NCBI GenBank assembly: GCA_965249955.1
Contig: OZ252261.1
Span: 1,984,001-2,048,000 of the forward strand
Source of the DNA: SB11 sp965249955
GTDB taxonomy: Bacteria > Bacteroidota > Bacteroidia > UBA8524
Reading direction: 5' to 3'
DNA: 64,000 nucleotides
Shown here: positions 35,626-44,628 of the stretch, one piece after another
How the letters are laid out: every line of letters starts with the position of its first letter
Numbering within the stretch: the stretch's first letter is position 1
Notes under the pieces: model-generated
Told to the model about the DNA's origin: nothing
Seen by the model: only the letters and a program-made list of their open reading frames with translations
The model's database searches: none
Translations under genes and position numbers: made by a program

Positions 35626-36183
35626 ATGTTCATGTTTAGAAACCCTACACTGGTATTTTCGATTCTTTTATTGCTTAGTTCTTGTGCTAAAAAAAATGTG
35701 CATTATGGTTGCGGTGTAGGTTTACCAAAATGCAAAGAAAATGCACCACCAACCTCTCACGGATTTCCTATTGTTTCTTTAAACATAGTAAAAAAACAAG
35801 GTTTTGTTTATTTTGAAAAGAATTGCTCCTATGTAATCTTTCTGAATGATTCTACCCTTACTGAGGGAGGAATAGATAGTGTATTAATGAATACTAAGTT
35901 TAAGAGGAAACACACACAAGTATTTAATTTCTATCAGACTTTTGATATTTTGTATTGGATGAGACGTCAATTTTTAAATAATACCTTTTGTAATAATTGG
36001 GATAAAAATATAGAGTTCGAAAAACTAGACAAGATTAAACATAGAAAGGTCTTTGGCAGAAAAGAAACCAATATCATACCCTTTAATGAAGATATAACAG
36101 AGTTGGTAATAGATGATGGTGGAGAGAGAAAGAAAGTATATTCTTTTTTGGTATGTAAACCCGACAGCTTGATCAACCACTAG
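35626..36183 (+). CDS. Hypothetical lipoprotein
   Basis: About 185 residues from ATG 35626 (ATG 35632 is equally possible; an in-frame TTG lies at 35614). A lipoprotein signal ends at LLSSCAKK. The mature protein has early cysteines (HYGCGVGLPKC), a central tryptophan/aromatic stretch, and a basic region around HRKVFGRKETN. I do not recognise the family. It shares its last four bases with the convergent DUF5686 gene. It has low similarity in composition to its neighbours and may be strain-specific. Confidence 0.7.
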   Translation: MFMFRNPTLVFSILLLLSSCAKKNVHYGCGVGLPKCKENAPPTSHGFPIVSLNIVKKQGFVYFEKNCSYVIFLNDSTLTEGGIDSVLMNTKFKRKHTQVFNFYQTFDILYWMRRQFLNNTFCNNWDKNIEFEKLDKIKHRKVFGRKETNIIPFNEDITELVIDDGGERKKVYSFLVCKPDSLINH

Positions 36184-38678
36184 AAAGTAAGCTGTACTTG
36201 CAGTTTCACCCCAAAAGGGCGTGCGTTAGGGTTTTGCAAATGGGTAAGACGGTGAATGAAATCAACCCTAAGAATACGGAAAATGTTTTCTACCCCGTAG
36301 CCCACCTCTACATAAGGCTCGCGGTTTATCTCGCCAAAGCTTGATACTGATCTGCCGTTAGCATCAATTTTAGGCAATAAGGCCAAGTTTTGTTTGCTTA
36401 CCGAGCCCCAAACTGCTTTACCCGTAGCAAATAGCCTAAGCTTCCATTTTTTAATTAGTGGAGCACGGTTGGTAAATAAGCCTTCAAAATGATGCTCGTA
36501 GTTCATAGCCACATATTGGTCGGTTACAAACTCAAAAAAGTTCATTAGGTTATAGTTAGAGCGTCCACTCACCAACGATTCATTTCCACGTTGAACAAAC
36601 AACAAAGGGTAGGGCAGAGGGCTAAATACTTTTCCTGCGGTGAAAATATAATCGCCTTGACCAAGGGTTCCAAATACAACATAGTGGCGTATTTTAATAT
36701 CCACCTTATCGTAGTTAAAACCACCATCCAATACACCTTTTATGCCTCGGGTATAACTAATATCAAAGGCAGGGGCATAGCCTGTGCCAATACTCAATCG
36801 TTCGTTACCGTCAATAATAAATAACTCTTTCAGGGCTATGCGTAGGTTGGCAGTAACCGATGTGTTTATAAAACTGTTTGAAATGGCAGGGTTAGCAGGG
36901 TCTTCAGTGTTTTTGATATACGCAAAGTTAAAATCACGTATTGGAGTAAAAATATACGATTTGTTTTGCAGCGTTATCTTGCCTGTTATCCCCTTTTTAA
37001 ATTCGCGACTTGCCCATGTTCTGTAATCAATAGTGCGGTTTAGTTGGTCGGCTTGAAAAAGAGAGAGTTGGGTGAATAAGTTACTTGACGAATAGTTTTG
37101 ATCGGTTACACCAATCTGCTCCACATCGTCTTTGTAGCTTAAGCCAAAGGTAGTCCATCGCTTGCGCGACAGTATTCGCTCTATTTGCCCGCCATATTTA
37201 AAACGCCCGTCAAGTGTTCCATACGCCAAATAACTGCGCAGTGTCCACTTTTTACTAAAATACTCATTAGTTTTAAATCCCAACCTAAAACGATTGCCTT
37301 CAAGGTTGTTATAGCCATATATAAGGGCGTATGGGCCAATCTCTAGTTTTTTGCCTATGCCTTTGTAGCCGTTTACAATAATATCAACATATTCAATCCA
37401 TGTTTTTACTGATGGAAGATTGCGCAAGGTATCCACCATTTTGTATACGCGCTTTTCCGATTCGCTTATTTGCTCGTGGCGATTTTCATTCCAAAACTGC
37501 TCATCAAACTGCGTAGCATCTTCGGCCACCTCCAGTGGAGTTTCGTAAAATTTATTAGGCTTAGGCTCGTTTACTATAAAATCTTTATTTGATGTATAGA
37601 ATAGAGCCACCATACCGGGTGAATTTTCACTAAGCTCTTGTATGTTTATCAGTACCCTTGTTTTAGAGGGTAGCCAAGGCCCTGCACTGGTTTGCTCCAA
37701 CTCTTGCTGTATTTTTAGTTTATCAATAAAGTTTAGGTTGGCTTTACTGTTTATCTCTAGTATGGCACGTTTTAGTGCAAAGGTTGAGTCTTGAATCCAA
37801 ATTTTACCTGTAAAAGCTAAATCGCTTGCTCGTTTAGGGTTCACCTGCAACTCAAAGCAAGGCTTACCATCAATTTCAACGGTATCGCGCAAGGTAAAAA
37901 TATAGTATCCTAATGACGAGTTGGCCAATGGCGATACAAAGTTTTTATCCAGTATGTTTACCCAGTTGTTGTAAAAGTTGTATTGCTGAAAGCTAGAGCC
38001 GATGATTTGCGAAGTAAGGCTGCCATCGGTTACACCCACGCCCACTATTTTGGTGGCTTTGATGTATTCGCGGGTACGGTAGGGTTTCATCAACACGTAA
38101 TAATCAGACAAGCTTTCTGAAATAAATACGGGTAAAATAGGCTTACCGTTTTCTGAAAGGTGCGCAACGGTATCAAACAATGGGATGATGGGTTGCATCA
38201 TCTTTTTATCTTTAAATTTAGACGACAGGTTGTCTATAGCCAGTTGTACCTTGGTAAAACTTTCGTATTGGTAAGCCTCTAAAGATTTGTACTCGTTGAT
38301 ATCCTTACGGTCTTGTGCCCATTTTATAATTTTATTGGCGGGGTTTTCACCGGGGGTAACCACTACTTCTCCCACTTCGGTTACAGCTTCTAAAAGCTGA
38401 AAATCTACCGTTTGGGCTATTCCGTTTTTTACACCTTTGGTTTGGGTAATAAACCCTAAAAACGATACCGAAATAGAATCAACCTTTTGGGTGGTAGTAA
38501 GGGTGTAGTATCCGTCAAAATTTGTACTTGCACCAATAGAAGTGCCTTTAAAAATTACATTTACATAGGGCATGGCTTCGCCAGTAGTACCGTCTATAAC
38601 ACGGCCTTTTACGGTAGTTTGCGCTTGGCTTTGCAGCCCAAACAGCAAAAGCCCCAATATGTATATGTATTTATGCAC
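36180..38678 (-). CDS. DUF5686 outer membrane protein with carboxypeptidase-like regulatory domain
   Basis: An 832-residue exported protein: signal peptide (about 1-19, ending QSQAQ), then a beta-sandwich carboxypeptidase D regulatory-like domain (about 20-100, with GRVIDGTTGEAMPYVNVIFKGT). The DUF5686 region follows (from about 110), rich in beta strands and with no TonB plug domain. The end KLQVQLTF has the terminal Phe of outer membrane beta-barrels. Related proteins are widespread in Bacteroidota; substrate and role are unknown. No SusD partner is adjacent. Confidence 0.9.
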   Translation of the reverse strand: MHKYIYILGLLLFGLQSQAQTTVKGRVIDGTTGEAMPYVNVIFKGTSIGASTNFDGYYTLTTTQKVDSISVSFLGFITQTKGVKNGIAQTVDFQLLEAVTEVGEVVVTPGENPANKIIKWAQDRKDINEYKSLEAYQYESFTKVQLAIDNLSSKFKDKKMMQPIIPLFDTVAHLSENGKPILPVFISESLSDYYVLMKPYRTREYIKATKIVGVGVTDGSLTSQIIGSSFQQYNFYNNWVNILDKNFVSPLANSSLGYYIFTLRDTVEIDGKPCFELQVNPKRASDLAFTGKIWIQDSTFALKRAILEINSKANLNFIDKLKIQQELEQTSAGPWLPSKTRVLINIQELSENSPGMVALFYTSNKDFIVNEPKPNKFYETPLEVAEDATQFDEQFWNENRHEQISESEKRVYKMVDTLRNLPSVKTWIEYVDIIVNGYKGIGKKLEIGPYALIYGYNNLEGNRFRLGFKTNEYFSKKWTLRSYLAYGTLDGRFKYGGQIERILSRKRWTTFGLSYKDDVEQIGVTDQNYSSSNLFTQLSLFQADQLNRTIDYRTWASREFKKGITGKITLQNKSYIFTPIRDFNFAYIKNTEDPANPAISNSFINTSVTANLRIALKELFIIDGNERLSIGTGYAPAFDISYTRGIKGVLDGGFNYDKVDIKIRHYVVFGTLGQGDYIFTAGKVFSPLPYPLLFVQRGNESLVSGRSNYNLMNFFEFVTDQYVAMNYEHHFEGLFTNRAPLIKKWKLRLFATGKAVWGSVSKQNLALLPKIDANGRSVSSFGEINREPYVEVGYGVENIFRILRVDFIHRLTHLQNPNARPFGVKLQVQLTF

Positions 38679-38686
38679 CTATGGGT

Positions 38687-39391
38687 TTATTCTTCTATCA
38701 GCGTAATTGTAAATTTAACATCTTTTACTGGTCTATTGGCCATGCCAACTTGCACTGCTGCAATTTTATCAACCACATCCAAGCCTTCTACTACCTCGCC
38801 AAATACGGTATAGCCCATATCAAGGTGGGGTGTACCGCCTATGGTGGTATAGGTTGCAATTTGTTCAGGAGTGTATTTCATACCGGTACGCATAGCCATC
38901 ATTTGTAGTTGTGCGCTGTCGTATACCTGACCTTGTGCTATGTAGAATTGGCTGCCGCTGCTGGCTTTTGTAGGGTTCACTTGGTCGGGTTGCCTTGCAG
39001 CTGCCAAAGCTCCTTTTTTGTGTATAAAGCTACTGTCAAACTCAGCAGGTACGGTATAGCCCGGGCCACCAATGCCTAGTTGTTTGTTGGCAGGTGCATT
39101 TTTAGAGTCGGGGTCGCCGCCCTGTATCATAAAGTTTTGCATCACCCTATGAAAAAGTAAATCGGTATAAAAACCGTTTTTTACCAGTTTTATAAAATTG
39201 TCTCTATGTTGAGGGGTTTCGTTATATAATTTTATAATTATAGTACCGTATTCGGTCTCAATTTTTGCTTTAGTTACAGGTTCTTGCTTCACTTTTTTCT
39301 TAAATATTTTTAGTCCGCACCCACTACTAATTATTATTAAAAGTAGAGATGCAAACAAGGTTAACTTTATTCCTTTGGCCTTCATAAACAT
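38687..39391 (-). CDS. Cyclophilin-type peptidylprolyl isomerase, lipoprotein
   Basis: A 234-residue prolyl cis-trans isomerase. A signal of lipoprotein type (Cys at SSGC, about residue 25) places it at the membrane. The cyclophilin domain shows YNETPQHRDNFIKL, FHRVMQNFMIQGGDP with the catalytic Arg, and GSQFYIAQG, ending with EVVEGLDVVDKIA. It is followed 8 bases later by the DUF5686 gene. A close paralogue lies immediately upstream, so this is a tandem pair. Confidence 0.95.
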   Translation of the reverse strand: MFMKAKGIKLTLFASLLLIIISSGCGLKIFKKKVKQEPVTKAKIETEYGTIIIKLYNETPQHRDNFIKLVKNGFYTDLLFHRVMQNFMIQGGDPDSKNAPANKQLGIGGPGYTVPAEFDSSFIHKKGALAAARQPDQVNPTKASSGSQFYIAQGQVYDSAQLQMMAMRTGMKYTPEQIATYTTIGGTPHLDMGYTVFGEVVEGLDVVDKIAAVQVGMANRPVKDVKFTITLIEE

Positions 39392-39436
39392 ACGTTGTCC
39401 CGTTTCAGACAGATTTTTTTATGGTTTTGTTGCTAA

Positions 39437-40198
39437 CTATTGGTTGTTTTTTGTAGCTTCATCAACCAAACTAACGCTAAATTTAACATTTTTAAACGGG
39501 CGGTTACTTCCATCAACAGGTTGGGCTGCAATTTTATCAACTACTTCCATACCTTCTACTACCTCGCCAAACACAGTGTATTGCATATCTAAAAAAGGTG
39601 CTCCGCCTACTGTTTGGTAAAGATTTTTTTGCTCATCAGTAAACATAAGGCCTCCTTGTTGAGCAATGTTATTAAGTTCGGTTTCATTAAAAGGCCTACC
39701 GTGTACAATATAAAACTGGCTGCCACTGCTTTCTTTTTGTGGGTTCACTTCGTCGGGTTGCCTAGCTGCTGCTAATGCTCCCCTTTTGTGGTATAGCTTG
39801 GGGCTAAACTCGGCTGGAATGGTATAATCAGGGCCACCGTTTCCAAGCTGTGTTCCGGCAGGTGCATTTTTCGATTCAGGGTCGCCACCTTGTATCATAA
39901 AGGTTTTCATAACACGGTGAAACAACAAGCCGTTGTAGTAACCTTCTTTTGCTAATTTTATAAAATTATCTCTGTGTTTAGGTGTTTCGTTATATAGTTT
40001 TAAAACTATATCGCCCATAGGTGTTGTAATTTTTACCTTTTGCTCGTTTTGAGGTTCTGGTGTGGTTTCAGTAATAGGCGTTTCTTGTTGTGGGGTAGCA
40101 TTAGCAGTAGTATCTTCTGTAGATTCTTTTTTAGTGTTTGATTTACAAGCACTTGTTGCTAAAAGGCACACAATAGAAAGTGTTGTTACAATTCTCAT
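39437..40198 (-). CDS. Cyclophilin-type peptidylprolyl isomerase, lipoprotein (paralogue)
   Basis: A 253-residue isomerase with lipobox LATSAC (Cys18). A Thr/Glu/Pro-rich tether (about 25-55) precedes the cyclophilin domain with KLYNETPKHRDNFIKLAKEGYY, FHRVMKTFMIQGGDPE and GSQFYIVHGRPF. It shares long identical stretches with its neighbour at 38687-39391 (for instance GALAAARQPD and VFGEVVEGM), which indicates duplication. The 45-base spacing suggests one transcript. Confidence 0.95.
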   Translation of the reverse strand: MRIVTTLSIVCLLATSACKSNTKKESTEDTTANATPQQETPITETTPEPQNEQKVKITTPMGDIVLKLYNETPKHRDNFIKLAKEGYYNGLLFHRVMKTFMIQGGDPESKNAPAGTQLGNGGPDYTIPAEFSPKLYHKRGALAAARQPDEVNPQKESSGSQFYIVHGRPFNETELNNIAQQGGLMFTDEQKNLYQTVGGAPFLDMQYTVFGEVVEGMEVVDKIAAQPVDGSNRPFKNVKFSVSLVDEATKNNQ

Positions 40199-40296
40199 AT
40201 AGTTGTAAAGATGTATTAAAAGTTAATTAGTTGAAGATTCTTAAAAACTCGAAAATACCGCAAAGCGGTTGCTGAAACAAGTATAAATATACTCAA

Positions 40297-40638
40297 TTAT
40301 ACTTCTTCCATTGCCTCAAAGTACTCAACAACATGGTGGCGCAAGTATTGTTCTTGCTCAAACATATTGATAAAAGGAGGTTTTTTTAGAAGTTTCCAAT
40401 GTGGCCATCCGTCTTGGTCAATGCCTTCCAACTCGTAATAGCCTGATTGGCTAAGAAGTTTACAAACAGCTATGTGCATCAAATCAACCTTTTCTTCTTT
40501 GGTAAACTTTTTCACTTTGCCCAGCTCACGTATACCAATAAGCAGTAATATTTTATTCAGGTCGGGTTTATTTCCAAACTGGTCAGTTAGTTGCTCTTCA
40601 ATAAGCGCCCATTTTTTTGCAAAATCGTTATTATCCAT
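40297..40638 (-). CDS. Small conserved protein of unknown function
   Basis: A 113-residue soluble protein without signal or membrane helix. Helical N-terminus (FAKKWALIEEQLTDQFG), a middle KFTKEEKVDLMHIAVCKLLSQSGYYELEG segment, and a C-terminal aromatic/acidic end (WPHWKLLKKPP, HHVVEYFEAMEE). I recall this type as a Bacteroidota-wide hypothetical protein. No function can be assigned. It is divergent from the GH3 gene, with about 100 bases between. Confidence 0.8.
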   Translation of the reverse strand: MDNNDFAKKWALIEEQLTDQFGNKPDLNKILLLIGIRELGKVKKFTKEEKVDLMHIAVCKLLSQSGYYELEGIDQDGWPHWKLLKKPPFINMFEQEQYLRHHVVEYFEAMEEV

Positions 40639-40741
40639 GTGGTGTAGTATCGTTTTAATGTAGTGTATTTAATACACTAGGGATTGGTTTTGTTTTTTTT
40701 CAATTATCTTGCAAGTTTATAAATAAAGCCTGTGAAGTAAA

Positions 40742-42277
40742 ATGGGAATAATTAAAACCATTGTAGATAAGGGAAGAGAGATTAAAAACCGGTTTGATAT
40801 AAATCAGCCTAAAGCGTTTGATATTCAAACCAAAGTGTTGCGCAAGTTAATAGAAAAAGCGCGTGATACCGAGTTTGGAAAAGCGCATGGGTTTGAAGAG
40901 CTTTTCTTTAGCCAAAACATACACGAGGATTTTGCGAATAAGGTAAAGGCGGGCGACTATAGCTCGATGCTGCCTTGGTGGGAACGTGCGCGCAATGGCG
41001 AAAAGGATGTTACATGGCCGGGTAAAGTAAATTATTTTGCGCTAAGCTCGGGAACATCGGAGGGGGCGAGTAAATATATACCTGTTACTACCGATATGCT
41101 TAAAACTATTAAGCGTACCAGTGCAAGGCAATTACTTAGCATAGCCCGTACGGATGAATTGCCTAAGGATGCTATGACTAAAGACTCGCTAATGGTGAGT
41201 GGAAGCACCGATTTGGAGTTTAACGGCAATAATTATAGTGGCGACCTTAGTGGTATTACAACAGGCAACTTGCCTTTGTGGTTTCAGCCTTTTTCTAAAC
41301 CTGTAAAGGAAACAAGAAAAAAGAAGGATTGGCAAGAGAAGATTGACGAAATGGTGCGCGAGGCTAAAAAGTGGGATGTGGGCATGGTAGCTGGTGTACC
41401 TGCTTGGATACAGATTTTGTTTGAGAAGATTATTGACTACTATAAGTTAAATACCATACACGATATTTGGCCAAATTTTAGGGTATATATACACGGCGGG
41501 CACTCGCTAGAGCCGTATAAAAAATCATTTGAAAAACTTTTAGGGCAGCCTATATATTATTTTGAAACCTATTTGGCATCAGAAGGTTTTTTAGCGTTTA
41601 AAACCACGCCTGATGCTGCGGGTATGCGTTTGCAGATAAAGAGCGATATTTATTACGAGTTTGTACCTTTTGATAATGATAATTTTACTGAGGACGGTGC
41701 TTTGCGCGACGATGCAAAAGCCCTAACTCTTATGGATGTAGAGATGGGTAAAGAATATGCTTTGCTAATATCTACTTGTGCGGGTACTTGGCGCTACCTT
41801 ATTGGCGATACGATAAAATTTGTTGATTTTAAAAACCTTGAGGTAGTGATTACCGGCCGTACTAAGCATTTTTTAAGTTTGGTAGGTGAGCACCTTTCGG
41901 TAGAGAATATGACTAAGGCGGTTTCTTTGGTGAGTGATGAGCTTAATAAGGAGATGCGCGAGTTTACTGTTTGTGGCGAACGTTACGATAACTTGTTTGC
42001 GCACCATTGGTATATAGCTTGTGATGAGCCTGTTGACCAAGATTTTGTGCGAAGAAGGTTGGATGAATTGCTTTGCGAACTGAACGACGATTATGCGGTG
42101 GAGCGCGGCCATGCACTTAAAGATATATTTGTAGATATAGTGCCTACCAAAACTTTTATACAATGGATGGAAAAACGCGGCAAGCTAGGCTCGCAAAATA
42201 AATTCCCCCGCGTGTTAAAAGGTGATTTGCTGGTAGATTGGCAAGCGTTTATTGCTTTGCAAGAAGCTGAAGCATAA
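40742..42277 (+). CDS. GH3 family acyl-adenylating enzyme
   Basis: A 511-residue protein of the GH3 (auxin-responsive promoter) family, which belongs to the adenylate-forming superfamily and joins carboxylic acids to amino acids. Motif 1 SSGTSEGASKYIP is at 102-114. Motif 2 is YFETYLASEGF, and motif 3 is STCAGTWRYLIGDTIKF, which includes the ATP-binding Asp. The C-terminal lid has HLSVENMTKAV and KRGKLGSQNKFPRV. Bacterial GH3 proteins are common in Bacteroidota, with unknown substrates. It is a single-gene unit. Confidence 0.93.
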   Translation: MGIIKTIVDKGREIKNRFDINQPKAFDIQTKVLRKLIEKARDTEFGKAHGFEELFFSQNIHEDFANKVKAGDYSSMLPWWERARNGEKDVTWPGKVNYFALSSGTSEGASKYIPVTTDMLKTIKRTSARQLLSIARTDELPKDAMTKDSLMVSGSTDLEFNGNNYSGDLSGITTGNLPLWFQPFSKPVKETRKKKDWQEKIDEMVREAKKWDVGMVAGVPAWIQILFEKIIDYYKLNTIHDIWPNFRVYIHGGHSLEPYKKSFEKLLGQPIYYFETYLASEGFLAFKTTPDAAGMRLQIKSDIYYEFVPFDNDNFTEDGALRDDAKALTLMDVEMGKEYALLISTCAGTWRYLIGDTIKFVDFKNLEVVITGRTKHFLSLVGEHLSVENMTKAVSLVSDELNKEMREFTVCGERYDNLFAHHWYIACDEPVDQDFVRRRLDELLCELNDDYAVERGHALKDIFVDIVPTKTFIQWMEKRGKLGSQNKFPRVLKGDLLVDWQAFIALQEAEA

Positions 42278-42279
42278 AC

Positions 42280-42468
42280 CTATTTTTTTGCAGCTAGGCG
42301 TTGCCTGCGGCGCAAATAATACATCCCTGTACCAATAAACGATGTAACTATATATACCCATGCTTTGCCTTGTACAAAACCTTCGGTAAACAGCAGGTAA
42401 AAAAACACTATTGTGCTAACTATGGCTATTATCAGCCAAACTATTTCAATAACTCGTTGCAGTATCAT
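42280..42468 (-). CDS. Small two-helix membrane protein
   Basis: A 62-residue protein with two hydrophobic segments (about 8-27 and 36-51) and a very basic C-terminus (YLRRRQRLAAKK). It overlaps the end of lptC by 23 bases in another frame and ends two bases from the convergent GH3 stop. Probably translated with lptC. Family not recognised. Confidence 0.7.
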   Translation of the reverse strand: MILQRVIEIVWLIIAIVSTIVFFYLLFTEGFVQGKAWVYIVTSFIGTGMYYLRRRQRLAAKK

Positions 42469-43051
42469 GTTGTTTAGGTAAACTATCGGTTAGGGCATCT
42501 TTTAGGCTAAGTATACCGCTTATTTTAAAAATACGATACTCGGTAAAGTTTTGGTTCGATTCAAAACCTTCGCCATATATCACCTCATCAGGCGTGGTAA
42601 TTTTTACAAACTGGTCGGTATATATTTTTTGTGTGGCTTGGTTCCACGTTAGTTTTTCGGTGTTTAGCTGCTCACCTTTTACGTTTTCAAGACGCACGTT
42701 TTTGCGTACTTCAATTATTTTTTCGTTTTGGCGGCTAATGCCATACTCCGCATCTAATTGGTTTTCTTTTACACCTTGTTTATCATAAAAAAGACCTTGC
42801 AATCCTTTGGTCATCTCTATGTAGGGGTTTTTGCCCGCATAGCGTTCCATAAGCGGAGTAATAATTTCTGCTATTTTATGACCTGAGTCTGTAACAGAAA
42901 GTACTACGCCCGTAGCCCTTTCAGGATATACGGTATCGCTTTGCAAATAGTTGGCCTTTTGCCTGTCGCCTTGTTTTATGCACGATGTGCTAAAAAAAAG
43001 CAGCAACAAAAAGCTAACTACAATGGCATAATATTTTTTTTCAGAAATCAT
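42446..43051 (-). CDS. lptC: LPS export ABC transporter periplasmic protein LptC
   Basis: A 201-residue protein that takes lipopolysaccharide from LptB2FG and passes it to LptA. The N-terminus is a lipoprotein-like signal with lipobox STSC (Cys24), as often in Bacteroidota, where E. coli LptC has a membrane anchor. The OstA/LptC-like beta-jellyroll begins near residue 50, with GHKIAEIITPLMERY, NEKIIEVRKNVRLENVKGEQLNTEKLTWNQATQKIYTD and the terminal YRIFKISG. Its ATG lies only 6 bases after a strong hairpin (43058-43090). Confidence 0.88.
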   Translation of the reverse strand: MISEKKYYAIVVSFLLLLFFSTSCIKQGDRQKANYLQSDTVYPERATGVVLSVTDSGHKIAEIITPLMERYAGKNPYIEMTKGLQGLFYDKQGVKENQLDAEYGISRQNEKIIEVRKNVRLENVKGEQLNTEKLTWNQATQKIYTDQFVKITTPDEVIYGEGFESNQNFTEYRIFKISGILSLKDALTDSLPKQHDTATSY

Positions 43052-43057
43052 ATACTA

Positions 43058-43090
43058 AAAACCCTTGTAGGTAAACACTACAAGGGTTTT
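43058..43090 (-). terminator. Hairpin between the TPR gene and lptC
   Basis: AAAACCCTTGTAG (43058-43070), seven-base loop, complement at 43078-43090; on the minus strand the stem is followed by a T-rich stretch. It could terminate the coaX-OMP-TPR transcript or attenuate it before lptC. Confidence 0.75.
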
Positions 43091-43116
43091 ATACAAAGTT
43101 TATACCTTTATTTGGT

Positions 43117-44628
43117 TTATTCTTTTATTGAGCGAAGTATTGTGCTTTCGCCTATCCAGCAGCCTGTATTTACAGTTTGCCCATCTTCTTTGTTTTCAAA
43201 GAAAACATCTTCACGTTTTGGCCAGTATTTTTGAGCCAATGCCATACGGCTATTGGCTTGGTCGGCTACTGAAGCATCTACCGATTTGGCTTGTACAAAC
43301 TTATCGTAAGCAGCCAAATATGGGTACGCTTTTTCTACTTTAGTCTCGCCGCAGCCTGCACCAAGGGTTAGGTATGCGTTACCAATAAGCATATAAGCAT
43401 CGCCACTTTTGGGGTTCACCTCAAGGGCTTTGCGTGCATAGCTACGTGCTTGTGAACCATTGCGTGCATTAAGCTCTATACTACCCAATACTAAGTAGTA
43501 AGATACTTTTTTGTTTTTATCGGTAGCTAGTTCTGCTGCTTTTTCGTAGTAAAACTTAGCTTTAGTTATATCGTTCCTATCCTGAAATGCTTTAGCTAAA
43601 GAAGCCGCAGCATCCGCATCGGGTTTAAGTTTAAAATATTGTTCGGCAACTTGCAGGTAAAATGCTGTTTTAGCACAATCATCGCTACGTTTTAGTAGGG
43701 TTATGATTTTTTCTACCAACTCATTATCATCAGGTGCTCCAACAAACCTAGGTCTGTATAGCTCAGTAAGTTTTTCACAAGTTAGGTACGGGCTACCCAA
43801 AGCTACTACATAGCTTTCTACCCATTCCCAATAGCGTATATTTTGTCCTGCACGCGTTGTGTCAACAGGGGTAGCATTTACACCTTCGTTGTATTGTTTT
43901 TTGTAGTTGGCTAGGTTGTGGTCAACAATAGTCATAATACGGTCAAAGCTGCTAATAACTTCATCATCGCTAATGCTTTTGTTGTTTTCTCTGTTTTCTT
44001 GCACAGTAGCCAACATCAAATCAGACAACACAAGTGCATAAGTGTTGTTTCCTTCACCTGCCATAGATTTATTCATCAGGTCAATGGCTTCTTTACGTTT
44101 AGCGGGGAAGTATTTAAACAAATCCCTGCCTTTACGTCCCCACACGTTGGGGTTATCACCAAACAAACGCAAGCGGGTATCGTATATTTCCATTAAAGTA
44201 TCTGCATAGGCTTTAATGGTAGCAGTGTCTTTTTCTTTGGTTTGGCTTATCAGCAAACTCATTAGGTAAGCACCGTCAGCAGTAATATATTCTTTATAGC
44301 AAGGTGCATTTTTGTATACATACCTCCACGAGGGCAATGCCGCCAAATAGTTTTTACGGTTAAACTCTTCGCGATAAAGCGATGTTTGTTGGCGGGTTTT
44401 TAAACTATCGGGTCCATATAAGTTTTCGCATTCAGGCTCTGTACCATTTCCGTTACCGTTGTTTTGTTCGGTTTGGGCTATTGTTTCAGGTGTGGTAATT
44501 GCTTCATCAGTTTTATAATTAGCGGTAGTAATGTTTTTTGCTTGGCAAGAAAAACTTGCTAACCCAAGCAACATGGCTACTGATATTACAAAAGTTTTAG
44601 AGATGTTCATATTTCTATTCTTAATCAT
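43117..44628 (-). CDS. Exported TPR-repeat protein
   Basis: A 503-residue protein with a signal peptide (about 8-27, lipobox-like SFSC) and tetratricopeptide-like helices, clearest at about 330-460 (AKFYYEKAAELATDKNKKVSYYLVLGSIELNAR and AYMLIGNAYLTLG). An Asn/Gly/Glu stretch follows the signal. It starts inside the end of the outer membrane protein gene (8-base overlap). The set coaX-OMP-TPR-lptC is a frequent Bacteroidota arrangement, so a role in envelope assembly is plausible but unproven. Confidence 0.88.
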   Translation of the reverse strand: MIKNRNMNISKTFVISVAMLLGLASFSCQAKNITTANYKTDEAITTPETIAQTEQNNGNGNGTEPECENLYGPDSLKTRQQTSLYREEFNRKNYLAALPSWRYVYKNAPCYKEYITADGAYLMSLLISQTKEKDTATIKAYADTLMEIYDTRLRLFGDNPNVWGRKGRDLFKYFPAKRKEAIDLMNKSMAGEGNNTYALVLSDLMLATVQENRENNKSISDDEVISSFDRIMTIVDHNLANYKKQYNEGVNATPVDTTRAGQNIRYWEWVESYVVALGSPYLTCEKLTELYRPRFVGAPDDNELVEKIITLLKRSDDCAKTAFYLQVAEQYFKLKPDADAAASLAKAFQDRNDITKAKFYYEKAAELATDKNKKVSYYLVLGSIELNARNGSQARSYARKALEVNPKSGDAYMLIGNAYLTLGAGCGETKVEKAYPYLAAYDKFVQAKSVDASVADQANSRMALAQKYWPKREDVFFENKEDGQTVNTGCWIGESTILRSIKE

